From assembly GCF_964222135.1 (NCBI RefSeq), contig NZ_CAXQBR010000021.1, positions 1 to 64,000 of the forward strand: a DNA stretch of 64,000 nucleotides. The letters are read 5' to 3'. A program made the translations under genes and the position numbers. The stretch is from Euzebya sp. Its GTDB lineage: Bacteria; Actinomycetota; Nitriliruptoria; Euzebyales; Euzebyaceae. Below the pieces are notes generated by a model. It made no database searches, was not told where the DNA came from, and saw nothing but the letters and a program-made list of their open reading frames with translations. Shown here one piece after another: positions 42,037-51,444 of this stretch (position 1 is its first letter; each line of letters begins with the position of its first letter).

Positions 42037-42881
42037 ATGGACGTCGACCAGGTGACGGATCCGGTGGCCTACCACGGTGAGGGCCCGGTGTGGTCCTCCC
42101 GCTGGGGCGGGCTCCGCTGGGTCGACATGCTGGCCGGCGACATCCTCTCCCTGGACGAGGCGGGCACGGTCGGTCGCCGGCACGTCGGATCGGTGGCCGC
42201 CGCGGTCCGGCCGCGTCGCGGGGGTGGCGCGGTGATCGCGGTCGAACGTGGCTTCGCCCTCGAGGACCTGGACGGGTCGGTCGCGGCACTGCCGGAGATC
42301 TGGTCCAGCACGCAGATCCGGATGAACGAGGGCGGCTGCGACCCCGACGGTCGCTTCTACTGCGGGTCCATGGCCTACGACCAGCGACCTGGCGCGGCCT
42401 CCGTCTACCGGCTCGATCCCGACCTCACGGTCACCGTCGTCCTCTCCGACGTCACCATCTCCAACGGCCTGGAGTGGAGCCCTGACGGGTCGCGTGCCTA
42501 CTCCAACGACACCGCCACCCATCGCATCGACGTCTTCGACTACGACAGCCGTGCAGGGCTCAGCAACCGTCGGACGTTCGCCGAGGTCCCCGATGGCGGC
42601 TGGCCGGACGGGCTGACGGTCGACGTCGAGGGAGGGGTGTGGACCGCCATCGCCAACGGCGGCGCCGTCCAGCGGTACAGGCCCGACGGCGTCCTCGACG
42701 AGGTCATCGAGGTGCCCGCGCGGATGGTCACCGCCTGCACGTTCGGCGGCGAGCACCTCGACCAGCTGTTCATCACGACCTCCCGGGAGGGGCTGACCGA
42801 GACGAGGACCCCCTCGCCGGCGCGCTGTTCCGGGCGACGCCGGGGGTCACCGGCCGGCCGGTCAGGGAGTTCGCCGGGTGA
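42037..42881 (+). pseudogene. SMP-30/gluconolactonase-like gene with a frameshift
   Basis: The first about 252 codons give a good SMP-30/LRE beta-propeller: HGEGPVW (metal Glu), MNEGGCDPDGRFYCGSM, ISNGLEWSPDG and GWPDGLTVDVEGGVW (metal Asp). After FITTSREGLTE (about 42800) the frame is lost; the expected ending DEDPLAGALFRATPGVTGRPVREFAG continues in another frame to a TGA at 42879-42881. One single-base indel near 42795-42805 explains this. The original frame runs on through the next gene, DUF488. The intact enzyme would hydrolyse gluconolactone, matching the gluconokinase next door. A ribosome site GGAGGACTCG precedes the ATG. Confidence 0.85.
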
Positions 42882-42972
42882 TCGCCCGACTGCCGGTCCT
42901 GGCGCCACGGGGCACGGGGCGACGGCCTGGTCCCGCTGCAGGAGCACCCCGTCGGATCACGCCGGCCGTGAC

Positions 42973-43515
42973 GTGCTGCTGACCGTCGGCCACGGCACGG
43001 CGAGCCAGGAGGAGCTGGTGCGCCTGCTCACCGACGCCGACGTCGAGGCGGTCGTCGACGTCAGGCGGTTCCCCGGCAGCCGCCGCCATCCCCACGCGGC
43101 GCGCGACGCGATGGCGCGCTGGCTGCCCGAGGCCGGCGTGGGCTACCGCTGGGACGAGCGCCTCGGCGGGCGCAGACGACCCGCGGAGGGATCGCCGCAC
43201 ACGGGGCTGCGCCACCCGTCGTTCAGGGCCTACGCCGATCACATGGACACCGCCGAGTTCGCCACGGCGGTCGGCGAGCTCCTGGAGCAGCTCACCGAGC
43301 AGCGATCGGTCATCCTCTGCTCGGAGTCGCTGTGGTGGCGCTGCCACCGCCGGCTCATCGCCGACCACGTCACCGCAGTCCACGGGGTGGACGTGCGCCA
43401 CCTGTTCCACGACGGCCGGCTGGCACACCACCGGATGACCGACGTCACCCGCGTCGAGGGCGACGCGCTGGTGTACGACGGTGGGGAGCCGACCCTGGAC
43501 CTCGGGGACGCCTAG
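42973..43515 (+). CDS. DUF488 family protein
   Basis: A 180-residue protein with the DUF488 pattern: VLLTVGHGTASQEELVRLLTDADVEAVVDVRRFPGSRRHPH at the N-terminus, YRWDERLGGRRR, then VILCSESLWWRCHRRLIADHV (Cys-Ser-Glu and CHR motifs) and HLFHDGRL. The family is of unknown function. The start at GTG 42973 begins the conserved domain; no clear ribosome site is seen. The frame is continuous with the pre-frameshift part of the SMP-30 pseudogene, so an artificial fusion can appear in automatic annotation. Confidence 0.8.
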   Translation: MLLTVGHGTASQEELVRLLTDADVEAVVDVRRFPGSRRHPHAARDAMARWLPEAGVGYRWDERLGGRRRPAEGSPHTGLRHPSFRAYADHMDTAEFATAVGELLEQLTEQRSVILCSESLWWRCHRRLIADHVTAVHGVDVRHLFHDGRLAHHRMTDVTRVEGDALVYDGGEPTLDLGDA

Positions 43516-43605
43516 AGGCTGCTGGCCGCCGCACTGCTGGGCGCTGGGTTTGTCGAGCACCCGAAACGGGTAGCCGGCCGCGGAGGAGAGGAGATGTGAG
43601 CGACG

Positions 43606-44822
43606 ATGTCCGTCAGCACCCCCTCCGGCGTGCAGCAGACCGTCTCGTGGTTCGTCTTCGGCCTGATGGCCAGCGTCACCGTCCTCGGGATCCTGTCGGA
43701 ACTCGTGGTGTCCGGCATCCTGCCGCAGATGACCGAGGGCCTCGGGGTCGAGGAGGGCCAGGTGGGCTTCTTGGTGGGTGCCTACGCGCTCGCCTCCGCC
43801 ATCGCCGCCATCCCCCTCGTCAGCGCCACCCTGGCGGTCAACCGCAAGGCGCTGCTGATGGTGCTCCTCGTCGGGTACGCTGCCTCGAACTCCGTCGTCG
43901 CCGCCACGTCGTCCTACGGCCTCATCGTCGGCGCCCGGGTCGTCGGGGGCGTCTGCGCCGGCGTGATGTGGCCGATGATCGCCGCCTACGGCACGCGGTT
44001 GGTCCCCGAGCACGTGCACGGCAAGGCCATCACCGTGATCATTCGGGCAACACCCTGGGGATCTGCGTCGGCCTGCCCGCCATGACCACCGTTGGCCTGC
44101 AGTTCGGCTGGCGGACCGTCTTCGTCGTCCTGGGCGTGCTGGGCCATCGTGATCGCCGCCCTGTCGTACGTGTCCCTGCCCGCGGTCGGGGGTGAGCAGC
44201 GCACCAGGAGCAACTCACCGGTGACCGTGGCGAGGATGCCCACGATCCTCATGGTCCTGTTGCTGACGTTCCTGTCGGTCGCCGCGCACTACGGTGCGTA
44301 CACCTACATCACGTTGCTGGTGGAGCTGATCGACTTCACGGGCGGCATGGGGATGGCGTTGCTGATCTTCGGGTCGGCTCGGTCCTGTCGCTGGTGATCT
44401 CCGCCCGGTACATCGACGTCCACCTGCGCCCCTTGATCGTCATCACCTTGGCCGTCGGTGCCATCGCGATGGCATTGCTGCTGCTCTTCCGGGGGACGCC
44501 CGGGATCTCCCACATCGCGTTCCTGCTCTGTGGCCTGTCCGTCGGACCGCTCGTGACGATGTACCAGACCGCCGTCAGCACGCAGGTCGAGGAGGCCGAG
44601 GACGTCGCCACGTCGGTGCAGTCGAGCGTCTTCAACTTCTCGATCATGATCGTCACCGGGGTCGGCGGGCTGCTGCTGGCCGCCATCACCGAGCGATCCG
44701 GCGTCCGGTCCATCGTCTACGTGTCCCTCGGGTGCTTCGTCGCCGCCGCCGTCATCGCCTACTTCGTCGAGACCACCCTGCGCTCGTCCCCACCACCCGC
44801 CCACGACAAGGAGACGCCGTGA
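43606..44822 (+). pseudogene. MFS transporter gene with three frameshifts
   Basis: Four frames in series spell one major facilitator protein. Segment 1 (from ATG 43606) has VGFLVGAYALASAIAAIPL and GARVVGGVCAGVMWPMIAAYGTRLVPEHVHGKAIT. The frame then changes near 44040 (NTLGICVGLPAMTTVGLQFGWRTVFVVLG), again near 44140 (IVIAALSYVSLPAVGG) and near 44372 (SVLSLVISARYIDVHL). The last part ends normally at TGA 44820-44822, overlapping the GTG of the next pseudogene. Each change needs one base. The intact protein would have about 400 residues and 12 helices; cargo unknown, though it was probably co-transcribed with the deaminase. Confidence 0.88.
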
Positions 44823-45953
44823 AGAAGTTCACCAACGCCCGGATCTACCGGCAGCACGACGCGACCAGCGAGATCCTGGTCGACGGCGGCGTCATCTCCC
44901 GGATCGGCACGGATCTCCCAGGAGCCGAGGAGGAGATCGATCTGGGCGGCCGGCTGGTGGTGCCCCCCTACGTCGACCCCCACCTCCACCTCGACTACGT
45001 CTACACCGCCCAGAGCGAGGGCGCCGCGAACACGAGCGGCACGCTGTTCGAGGGCATCGAGCGCTGGCACCACGTGAAGAAGACCCAGACACTGGAGGAC
45101 GCCAAGGAGCGGGCGCTGAAGGGCATCCGCGAGGAGGTGTCCCACGGCGTCCAGTTCATCCGCACCCACATCGACGTGTGACGGATTCCGAGCTGACCGG
45201 GTTGACGGCGATGCTCGAGATCCGCGAGCAGCTGGAGGACAACGTCACCATCCAGATCGTCGCCTTCCCGCAGGAGGGCATGACGCCTTCGACCGCGGCG
45301 ACGAGCTCGTGGAGGAGGGCCTGCGGATGCGACGAGACCGACGACCCGATGAGCCGCTTCGTCGAGCTGCTCAACGCCCTGGTGATGACCGCGGGGATCG
45401 GCACCCGCTCGACCGCCAGCCACACCTGCTCCTTCGGCTCGGCCGACGACGCCTACGCATTCCGCATGAGGGGCCTGTTCCAGAGGTCCGGGTTGAACTT
45501 CATCGCCAACCCCACCGAGAACGCCTACCTGCAGGGACGCCAGGACACCTATCCGAGGCGGCGGGGTCTCACGCGGGTGAAGGAGATGTGGGCGAGCGGC
45601 ATCAACGTCTGCTTCGGGCAGGACTCGATCAACGATGCGTGGTACCCGGCGGGCAACGGCAACATGATGAACATCCTCGACAACGGCATCCACCTGGCCC
45701 AGACCATGTCGTTTCGACGAGCTGGACCGGTGCTTGGACCTGATCACCTACAACGGCGCGAAGACGCTGAACGTCGAGGACCAGTACGGCATCGAGGAGG
45801 GCAAGCCCGCCAACTTCCTGGTGCTGGACGCGGACTCGCCGTTCGAAGCCGTCCGCCAGCGCGCGAGCGTGCTGGCGTCGATCCGCAACGGCGAGTACCT
45901 GTTCAAGCGTCCCGAGCCGTCCTACGAGATCGAGCTCGACCTCTTCAGGGCGA
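44819..45953 (+). pseudogene. Cytosine deaminase-like amidohydrolase, degenerate
   Basis: Homology runs through several frames. The start (GTG 44819) gives FTNARIYRQHDATSEILVDGG and the metal motif VDPHLHLDYVY, ending HIDV-stop at 45181. It then resumes with TDSELTGLTAMLEIREQLEDNVTIQIVAFPQEG. A second shift follows (FDRGDELVEEGLRM), directly joined to CDETDDPMSRFVELL. About 40 residues that normally lie between, including the His of the VHCDE metal site, are deleted. The rest (ASHTCSFGSADDAYAF, LQGRQDTYPRRRG, INVCFGQDSINDAWYP) is followed by another shift near 45715 before LDLITYNGAKTLNVEDQYGIEEGKPANFLVL. The end runs into the 3' side of the catalase gene without its own stop. The product cannot be active. 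Confidence 0.85.
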
Positions 45954-45979
45954 CGACAGAGCGACGGGCCGCTCCCGGA

Positions 45980-47479
45980 TCAGCCCTCGCCCATGCCGGG
46001 GACGGGCTCGGGGGCGGCGTCGCGGCGCACGACCTCCTCGATGCGCTTGCCGACCTCGCTGTCGATGCTCGTCCAGTAGCCGACGGCGCGATCCAGCACC
46101 TCGCCGCGCACGCCACCCAGCAGGGAACCGCTCACCTGCTCGACGAGCCGGTCCCGGGCGCCGTCGTCGAACACCTCGCGCACCAACGTCCCCGGCTGGG
46201 AGAAGTCGTCGTCGTCGCGACGCAGGGTGTAGGCGGCGCGCACCATGTCGCCGTCGACCGCCCACGACTCCTCGGGCGTGGCGTCGCCGTCGGCCCACGC
46301 ACGGCCTGCGGAGTTCGGGGCGTAGACGGGCTGGCTGCCCGAGTGCTCGTATGCCATCTGCCCGTCGAAGAGGTAGGAGTTGACCTCGACGCGGGGGCGG
46401 TTGACCGGCAGCTGGTGGAAGTTCGTGCCGATCCGGTTGCGCTGGGCGTCGTTGTAGGCGAACGCCCGGCCGAGGAGCATCTTGTCCGGCGACAGGCCGA
46501 TGCCCGGGACCACGTTCCCCGGTGAGAACGCCGCCTGCTCGATCTCGGCGAAGAAGTTCTCCGGGTTCCGGTTCAACCGCATCGTCCCGACCGGGATGAG
46601 GGGGTAGTCGCCCTGGGGCCAGATCTTGGTGAGGTCGAAGGGGTTGAACCGGTAGTCCTTGGCGTCCTCGTACGGCATCACCTGGACCTTGAGCGTCCAC
46701 GAGGGCAGGTCGCCCCGCGCGATCGACTCGAACAGGTCGCGCCGGTGGAAGTCGGCGTCGGACCCGGCCAGGTCGGCGGCCTCCTGGTTGGTGAGGGTCT
46801 GCCAGCCCTGGTCGGTCTTGAAGTGGTACTTCACCCAGAACCGCTCGCCGCCGGCGTTCACCCACATGAAGGTGTGGGAGCCGAAGCCGTCCATGTGCCG
46901 CCAGGTGCGCGGCAGGCCGCGGTCACCCATCAGGTAGGTGACCTGGTGCGCCGACTCGGGGTTGAGGGTCCAGAAGTCCCACTGCATGTGGTTGTCGCGC
47001 AGGCCGGAGTCGGGGAGGCGCTTCTGGCTGCGGATGAAGTGGGGGAACTTCATCGGGTCGCGGACGAAGAAGATCGGCGTGTTGTTGCCGACCAGGTCGT
47101 AGTTGCCCTCGGAGGTGTAGAACTTGATCGAGAAGCCGCGCACGTCGCGCCAGGTGTCGGGGCTCCCCATCTCGCCCGCCACGGTGGAGAAGCGGATCAG
47201 CATGTCGGTGGAGGCGCCCGGCTGGAACAGGGCGGCCCGCGTGAACTGCGAGACGTCCTCGGTGACCTCGAACGTGCCGAAGGCGCCGGCACCCTTGGCG
47301 TGGGGCTGGCGCTCGGGCACCTTCTCGCGGTTGAAGTGCGCCATCTGCTCGAGGAAGTGCACGTCGTGCAGGAGCAGTGGGCCGTCGGTGCCGACCGTCA
47401 GCGAGTTGCGGTCGCTGGGGGCCGGCGCCCCCGAACCAGTGGTGGACCGACCATCGGGACGAACCTCAGAGCCGGACAT
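45980..47479 (-). CDS. katA: Monofunctional heme catalase
   Basis: A 499-residue small-subunit catalase that breaks down hydrogen peroxide. Catalytic His lies in [15 protein letters not shown], the distal Asn in [16 protein letters not shown], and the heme-ligand Tyr in [17 protein letters not shown]. The clade 3 features [13 protein letters not shown] and [12 protein letters not shown] are present. An AGGAGGAG site precedes the ATG. The 248 bp upstream (47480-47727) hold no gene I accept and no clear operator. It is convergent with the degenerate deaminase. Confidence 0.96.
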   Translation of the reverse strand: MSGSEVRPDGRSTTGSGAPAPSDRNSLTVGTDGPLLLHDVHFLEQMAHFNREKVPERQPHAKGAGAFGTFEVTEDVSQFTRAALFQPGASTDMLIRFSTVAGEMGSPDTWRDVRGFSIKFYTSEGNYDLVGNNTPIFFVRDPMKFPHFIRSQKRLPDSGLRDNHMQWDFWTLNPESAHQVTYLMGDRGLPRTWRHMDGFGSHTFMWVNAGGERFWVKYHFKTDQGWQTLTNQEAADLAGSDADFHRRDLFESIARGDLPSWTLKVQVMPYEDAKDYRFNPFDLTKIWPQGDYPLIPVGTMRLNRNPENFFAEIEQAAFSPGNVVPGIGLSPDKMLLGRAFAYNDAQRNRIGTNFHQLPVNRPRVEVNSYLFDGQMAYEHSGSQPVYAPNSAGRAWADGDATPEESWAVDGDMVRAAYTLRRDDDDFSQPGTLVREVFDDGARDRLVEQVSGSLLGGVRGEVLDRAVGYWTSIDSEVGKRIEEVVRRDAAPEPVPGMGEG

Positions 47480-47727
47480 CGCTCTCCTCCTGTGGGTGAC
47501 CGGCCACCCTCACATCGCCCGCACACGGGTCATGGCCCCTGACCGGGGTGGCTCGCAACGGTCTGGCCGCGGTGTCCTGTACCCGACCCGACAGTAGCAA
47601 GCGGCGCCACTCCCGTGCGCGCCACCGCGATGACCGCCCGCCGCCACCGGTCGATCACATCTCGACGTGCCGCGTGCCCGTCGCGACCCGCGACGCCACG
47701 CGTCGGGTGCGGACGCCACGGCGTCGG

Positions 47728-48414
47728 TCACGGAACAGCCGATGCGACGGCCTGCAGGTGGCCGTCGACGAGGTGGTGGACGGTGTCGACGTGATCGAGC
47801 TGGCTGCGGTCGTGGGTGACCATGAGGGTGGCGACGCCGTGGCGGTGGGTCAGCCGGGAGAGCAGGTTCACGATCTGGCTGCCGCGGTCGTGGTCGAGCG
47901 CCGAGGTGGGTTCGTCGACCAGCAGCACGTGGGGGCGGTTGATCAGCGCGCGGGCGATGCCGACGCGTTGGCGTTCGCCGCCGGACAGCTGGTGGGGTCT
48001 CCGGTCGATCTTGGAGGCCAGACCGAGTTCGGTGAGCAGCTCGACCGCGTCGGCGCGTCGAGCGCGGGGGTTCCCTCCGCGCAGGTGGACGCCGACGAGC
48101 AGCTGATCGACGGCGGTCAGCGAGACCAACAGGTTGACGCCCTGGAACACGAACCCGATGCGGTCCGCGCGGACCGCGGTGCGCGTCGCGTCGTCGAGAG
48201 CGGTCACGTCGGTCCCGGCGATCGTGACGGTGCCGGACTGCGGGCGCAGCAAGGTGCCGGCGACGGCCAGCAGGCTCGACTTGCCCGAACCGGACGGGCC
48301 GGCCACGGCGGCGAACTCGCCGGCGTCCACCGAGAGGTCGATGCCGTCGAGAGCGGTCAGGGTGGCGTCGCCGTCCTCGTAGGTGAGGGTGATGTCGGTC
48401 ATCGTCAGCGTCAT
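47728..48414 (-). CDS. MacB/LolD-type ABC transporter ATP-binding protein
   Basis: A 228-residue ATPase: LTYEDGDATLTALDGIDLSVDAGEFAAVAGPSGSGKSSLL (Walker A), the LolD/MacB-type Q-loop region GFVFQGVNLL, signature LSGGERQRVGIARALI, Walker B VLLVDEPTSALD and H-loop VTHD. It overlaps the permease stop by ATGA. With the FtsX-like permease it should extrude a peptide, lipid or drug. The truncated sensor kinase and response regulator upstream suggest two-component control. Confidence 0.93.
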   Translation of the reverse strand: MTLTMTDITLTYEDGDATLTALDGIDLSVDAGEFAAVAGPSGSGKSSLLAVAGTLLRPQSGTVTIAGTDVTALDDATRTAVRADRIGFVFQGVNLLVSLTAVDQLLVGVHLRGGNPRARRADAVELLTELGLASKIDRRPHQLSGGERQRVGIARALINRPHVLLVDEPTSALDHDRGSQIVNLLSRLTHRHGVATLMVTHDRSQLDHVDTVHHLVDGHLQAVASAVP

Positions 48415-49469
48415 CGGTTGGCCCCCAGGGCGGTCAGCGGGTCGACGGTGGTGATGGAGCGCACGGCCACGACCGCGCCGAGCAGGCCGATCACCACGAG
48501 GGCGAGCAGCGGTGCCACGGTGGTGGTGGCCGTGGAGACGAACGGGACGGTGCTCGAGACCAGACGGCCGATGCCGTACCCGATGCCACCCCCGACCACG
48601 GCAGCGGTGGTCAGCACGATGACGGCCTGGCCGAGGGCGTCGCCGAGCAGGTACCGCGTCGAGGCGCCCATCGCCTTGAGGATCGCGATGTCGTGGCGTC
48701 GCTGCATCGTCCACACGGTGAAGAAGGCACCGATCACGAGAGCCGAGATGACCAGGAGGAACCCGCGGATCATCTGCAGCGACCCGTTCTCCTCCGCGTA
48801 GCTGCCGATCGCGGAGAAGCTGTCGCCCACGGACTGGACCGTGGTCCCGGCGACCGGGGCGACCCCGTCCAGGCCGTCGGGTGCGTCGAGGGCGATCGCG
48901 GTGACGGCACCGTGGGCGCCGGCGAGCCGGTTCCAGTCCGACAGGTCGACCCACACCACGGGCGAGTGGGAGAACGACGCGTCGTCGGTCGTGCCCGCCA
49001 CGGTCAGGGCCGTGTCACCGATCGCGACGTGGTCGCCGACGGCGAGGTCGTGGTCGTCGGCGAGGCTGCGTGGCACCACGACCGTGGTGTCGTGGTCCAA
49101 GCTCGCGGGTGCCGCGGCGTCGGCCGGATCGACGCCGAACAGGACCACGCCGATGTCGGTGTCGCCAGTCGTCAGGTTGGCGCGGCTGATGCCGAGCGGT
49201 GCAGCCGCGGCCACCCGTGGTCGCGATGCCCAGGCGTCCACCGCTGCAGCGCCGAATCGGCTCTGCTCGAACGAGGGCCCGTCGCTGGTGTCCTGCAACA
49301 CGATGTGGGTGGCGTCAAGGCCCGCGATGGCGGAGGTGTTCTCCGCACCGAGCCCGGCGGTCAGGCCCGACAGCATGACGACGAGCAGGGCGACCAGCGC
49401 CACGACCGTGGTCATCAACGCGAACCGACCTCGGGCGAACCACAGATCGCGCAAGCCGACGAACATCAT
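48411..49469 (-). CDS. FtsX-like ABC transporter permease
   Basis: A 352-residue MacB/FtsX-type permease with one N-terminal helix (FALMTTVVALVALLVVMLSGL), a large extracellular MacB periplasmic core-like domain (about 45-225), then three C-terminal helices including IRGFLLVISALVIGAFFTVWTMQRRHDIAILKAMGAS. It starts at the first of two ATG codons (49469) behind GGAGG. It is co-transcribed with the ATPase and diverges from the two-component remnant. Confidence 0.9.
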   Translation of the reverse strand: MMFVGLRDLWFARGRFALMTTVVALVALLVVMLSGLTAGLGAENTSAIAGLDATHIVLQDTSDGPSFEQSRFGAAAVDAWASRPRVAAAAPLGISRANLTTGDTDIGVVLFGVDPADAAAPASLDHDTTVVVPRSLADDHDLAVGDHVAIGDTALTVAGTTDDASFSHSPVVWVDLSDWNRLAGAHGAVTAIALDAPDGLDGVAPVAGTTVQSVGDSFSAIGSYAEENGSLQMIRGFLLVISALVIGAFFTVWTMQRRHDIAILKAMGASTRYLLGDALGQAVIVLTTAAVVGGGIGYGIGRLVSSTVPFVSTATTTVAPLLALVVIGLLGAVVAVRSITTVDPLTALGANR

Positions 49470-49550
49470 CTGCCTCCTCCGACGCTTCCGCACCGATGCT
49501 CGACGCCGTCGTGAGCGGCGCCATCCATCGTCGGATGGGGTCGTCGGCAA

Positions 49551-49934
49551 CGATGGTTCGACCGGAGGACCGCGGCCGCCCGCGGCGTCGACGTCGACTT
49601 CCGTGTGGTGGGCCAGCCCCAGCGCCTGCCGGTCGCCCACGAGCTCGCGCTGCTCCGTGTCGCGCAGTCGGCGTTGGCGAACGCGACGACCCACGGGCGC
49701 CCCCACGACGTGCGGGTGACGTTGTCCTACCTCGACGACTGCACCGCGCTCGACGTGGTCGACGACGGCGTCGGGTTCGACCCCGACGCCGTCCGGGCCC
49801 GCGCCGACGGGTCGGGGTTCGGCTTGCAGGTCATGCGCGAGCGGCTCCGCGACGTCGGGGGAACGCTCGTCGTGGAGAGCGCCCGCGGCGAGGGCACGGC
49901 GGTGATGGCTGCGATCCCCCGGAGGCCCGAGTGA
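49551..49934 (+). pseudogene. Histidine kinase remnant (HATPase part only)
   Basis: Only the C-terminal part of a NarL-type sensor kinase remains: GVDVDFRVVGQPQRLPVAHELALLRVAQSALANATTHG (N-box region), VVDDGVGFDPDAVRA (G1) and GSGFGLQVMRERLRDVGGTLVVESARGEGTAV. The frame opens after a TGA at 49512-49514; sensor, membrane and phosphoacceptor (HisKA_3) parts are missing. A GTG at 49605 could still start a 109-residue ATPase fragment. The stop overlaps the response regulator start (GTGA), so the operon junction is preserved. Confidence 0.8.
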
Positions 49935-50557
49935 TCCGGATCCTGATCGTCGATGACCATCCCGTCGTCCGCAGCGGACTGCGGGCCGTGATCGACAGCC
50001 AGCCCGACCTCGCGGTGGTCGGTGAGGCCGCCACGGGCGAGCAGGCCGTCGGACGGGCGGTGCTCGACTTGCCCGACGTGGTGCTGATGGATCTGCAGAT
50101 GCCGGGCATCGGCGGCGCAGCCGCCACCCGACGGCTCACCGAGCTCGACGCGTCGCCACGGGTCATCATCCTCACGACCTACGACACCGACGCTGACATC
50201 CTGTCCGGGCTAGAGGCAGGCGCCGTCGGCTACCGGCTGAAGGACGCCCCGCCCGAGGAGCTGTTCGACGCGATCCGCTCGGCGGCGGCGGGAGAGACCG
50301 TGCTGGCATCGACCGTCGCGTCGCGGCTGGTGGACCGCGTCCGCCAGCCCCCACGCGACGCGTTGAGCACCCGGGAGCTCGAGGTGCTCGACGCGGTCGC
50401 CGAGGGGCTCGGCAACCGGGCGATCGCCCGCCGGCTGCACATCAGCGAAGCCACCGTCAAGACCCACCTGGTCCACATCTTCGCCAAGCTCGACGTCGAC
50501 ACCCGCACCGCCGCCGTCGCAGCCGCGGTCGACCGAGGGCTGATCAGACTGCGCTGA
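49931..50557 (+). CDS. NarL/FixJ-family response regulator
   Basis: A 208-residue regulator. The receiver domain has the acidic pair in ILIVDDHPVVRSG, the phosphorylated Asp in VVLMDLQMPG, Thr/Ser in ILTTYDTDAD and Lys in GYRLKDAPPEEL. The C-terminal LuxR-type HTH is STRELEVLDAVAEGLGNRAIARRLHISEATVKTHLVHIFAKLDV. It appears intact although its partner kinase lost its N-terminus. It probably controls the divergent ABC pair. If the kinase is dead, phosphorylation must come from another kinase or acetyl phosphate. Confidence 0.92.
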   Translation: MIRILIVDDHPVVRSGLRAVIDSQPDLAVVGEAATGEQAVGRAVLDLPDVVLMDLQMPGIGGAAATRRLTELDASPRVIILTTYDTDADILSGLEAGAVGYRLKDAPPEELFDAIRSAAAGETVLASTVASRLVDRVRQPPRDALSTRELEVLDAVAEGLGNRAIARRLHISEATVKTHLVHIFAKLDVDTRTAAVAAAVDRGLIRLR

Positions 50558-50764
50558 CCACCGCACCACCGTGACGACAGGCCGCGGACGCCGCGGTCGC
50601 GTCATGGATGAACCCCACCACGTGGCACGTCTACGGGTCCACGAGGAGCACACGGAGCCTGGTGGGTCCTCTGCCCTCACCTGGGGCCTCGATAAGCCCG
50701 GTCTTCGACGGTACGTCGATCCCGCGACGGCGACCCGGCGACATCTCCGGGCCGGCCGGTTGCG
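50558..50764. other. Gene-free stretch between response regulator and pup
   Basis: About 207 bp downstream of two convergent genes. I see no credible ORF on either strand. A short palindrome CGACGGTACGTCG is at about 50708-50720. No terminator with a T-run is visible. Confidence 0.4.
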
Positions 50765-50953
50765 CTACTGGCCGCCCTTCTGGACGTAGTTCTTGACGAA
50801 CTCCTCGGCGTTCTCCTCGAGGACGCCGTCGATCTCGTCCAGCAGGTCGTCCACGTCGGAGGTGTCGACCTCGGGGGCGTCCTGCTCGACCGTGGACTCC
50901 TGCTCCTCGGTCTGCTTGCCCTTCTGCTTGCGGACCTGTCCGCCGTCGCTCAT
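50765..50953 (-). CDS. pup: Prokaryotic ubiquitin-like protein Pup
   Basis: A 62-residue, mostly disordered, acidic tag protein. The N-terminal part is polar (VRKQKGKQTEEQ), the centre has the coiled-coil segment VDDLLDEIDGVLEENAEEFV that binds Mpa, and the end NYVQKGGQ carries the C-terminal Gly-Gly-Gln. Gln must be deamidated to Glu by Dop before ligation. The gene follows the RlpA-like gene by 35 nt and lies on the same strand as dop. Confidence 0.98.
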   Translation of the reverse strand: MSDGGQVRKQKGKQTEEQESTVEQDAPEVDTSDVDDLLDEIDGVLEENAEEFVKNYVQKGGQ

Positions 50954-50988
50954 CGCAGCCTCCTGGGGGGTCTGACGTCACCGGGAGT

Positions 50989-51444
50989 CTACTGGCCCGC
51001 CGGTGCCAGCACCTCCAGGGTCACCGGGGCGCGGCCGGCCTCGATGATGCCCAGCCGCTCCCCCGCCGCGCGGGTCAGGTCGATCCTCCCCGGCCCGCCG
51101 TCGGGGAGGCGGTCGTCGACCGTCACCACGACCGACGCGCCGGTCTCCGGGCGGGTGACCCGCACCTGGGTCCCGAACTCGAGGCTGCCGTGCGCCGCGG
51201 ACAGCGCGGTCGGGTCGAACGGCGACCCCGACGCGGTCACCGCGTCCGCGGGCAGGCCCGGCCCGTACCAGGTGGCCTCGCCCTGGAGCGTCTGGACGAC
51301 GACAGCCTTCTCCCCCACCCCGGCCCGCACCAGGGTCCGCGCTGGATCGCCACCGCCCACCACGCGGGCGGCCCCGACCAGCAGGAACGCGGCGAGCAAC
51401 GCGACCACGAACCGCCCGCGCGCCGTCAGCCGGGTCCGGGTCAC
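50989..51444 (-). CDS. RlpA-like double-psi beta-barrel protein
   Basis: A 151-residue exported protein: N-terminal signal anchor (RFVVALLAAFLLVGAARVV) followed by a double-psi beta-barrel of the RlpA type with QGEATWYGPGLPADAVTASGSPFDP and AAHGSLEFGTQVRVTRPETGASVVVTVDDRLPDGGPGRIDLTRAAGERLG. RlpA proteins act on or bind peptidoglycan, and some are lytic transglycosylases. Here the catalytic-type Asp (DDR) and the GxAxWYG motif are present, but the usual Cys-free HxxLPxGT is replaced by HGSLEFGT. The GTG overlaps the dop stop (GTGA), so it is co-translated with dop and lies before pup. Start and end are firm; activity is not. Confidence 0.85.
   Translation of the reverse strand: MTRTRLTARGRFVVALLAAFLLVGAARVVGGGDPARTLVRAGVGEKAVVVQTLQGEATWYGPGLPADAVTASGSPFDPTALSAAHGSLEFGTQVRVTRPETGASVVVTVDDRLPDGGPGRIDLTRAAGERLGIIEAGRAPVTLEVLAPAGQ

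Noticed and set aside
42037-43515. A single SMP-30/DUF488 fusion protein in one long frame
   Set aside because: The frame is continuous only because the SMP-30 part loses its own frame near 42800; the true SMP-30 ending is found in another frame and ends at 42881.
47510-47731. A 73-codon frame whose GTG overlaps the stop of the ABC ATPase gene
   Set aside because: The overlap is suggestive, but the product is Arg/Gly/Ala-rich with no recognisable feature and lies in the catalase upstream region.
41759-49934. Explaining all broken genes as sequencing error
   Set aside because: Single-base shifts could be errors, but the transporter remnant, the roughly 40-residue loss in the deaminase and the missing kinase N-terminus are large deletions, and most genes elsewhere in the window have clean frames.
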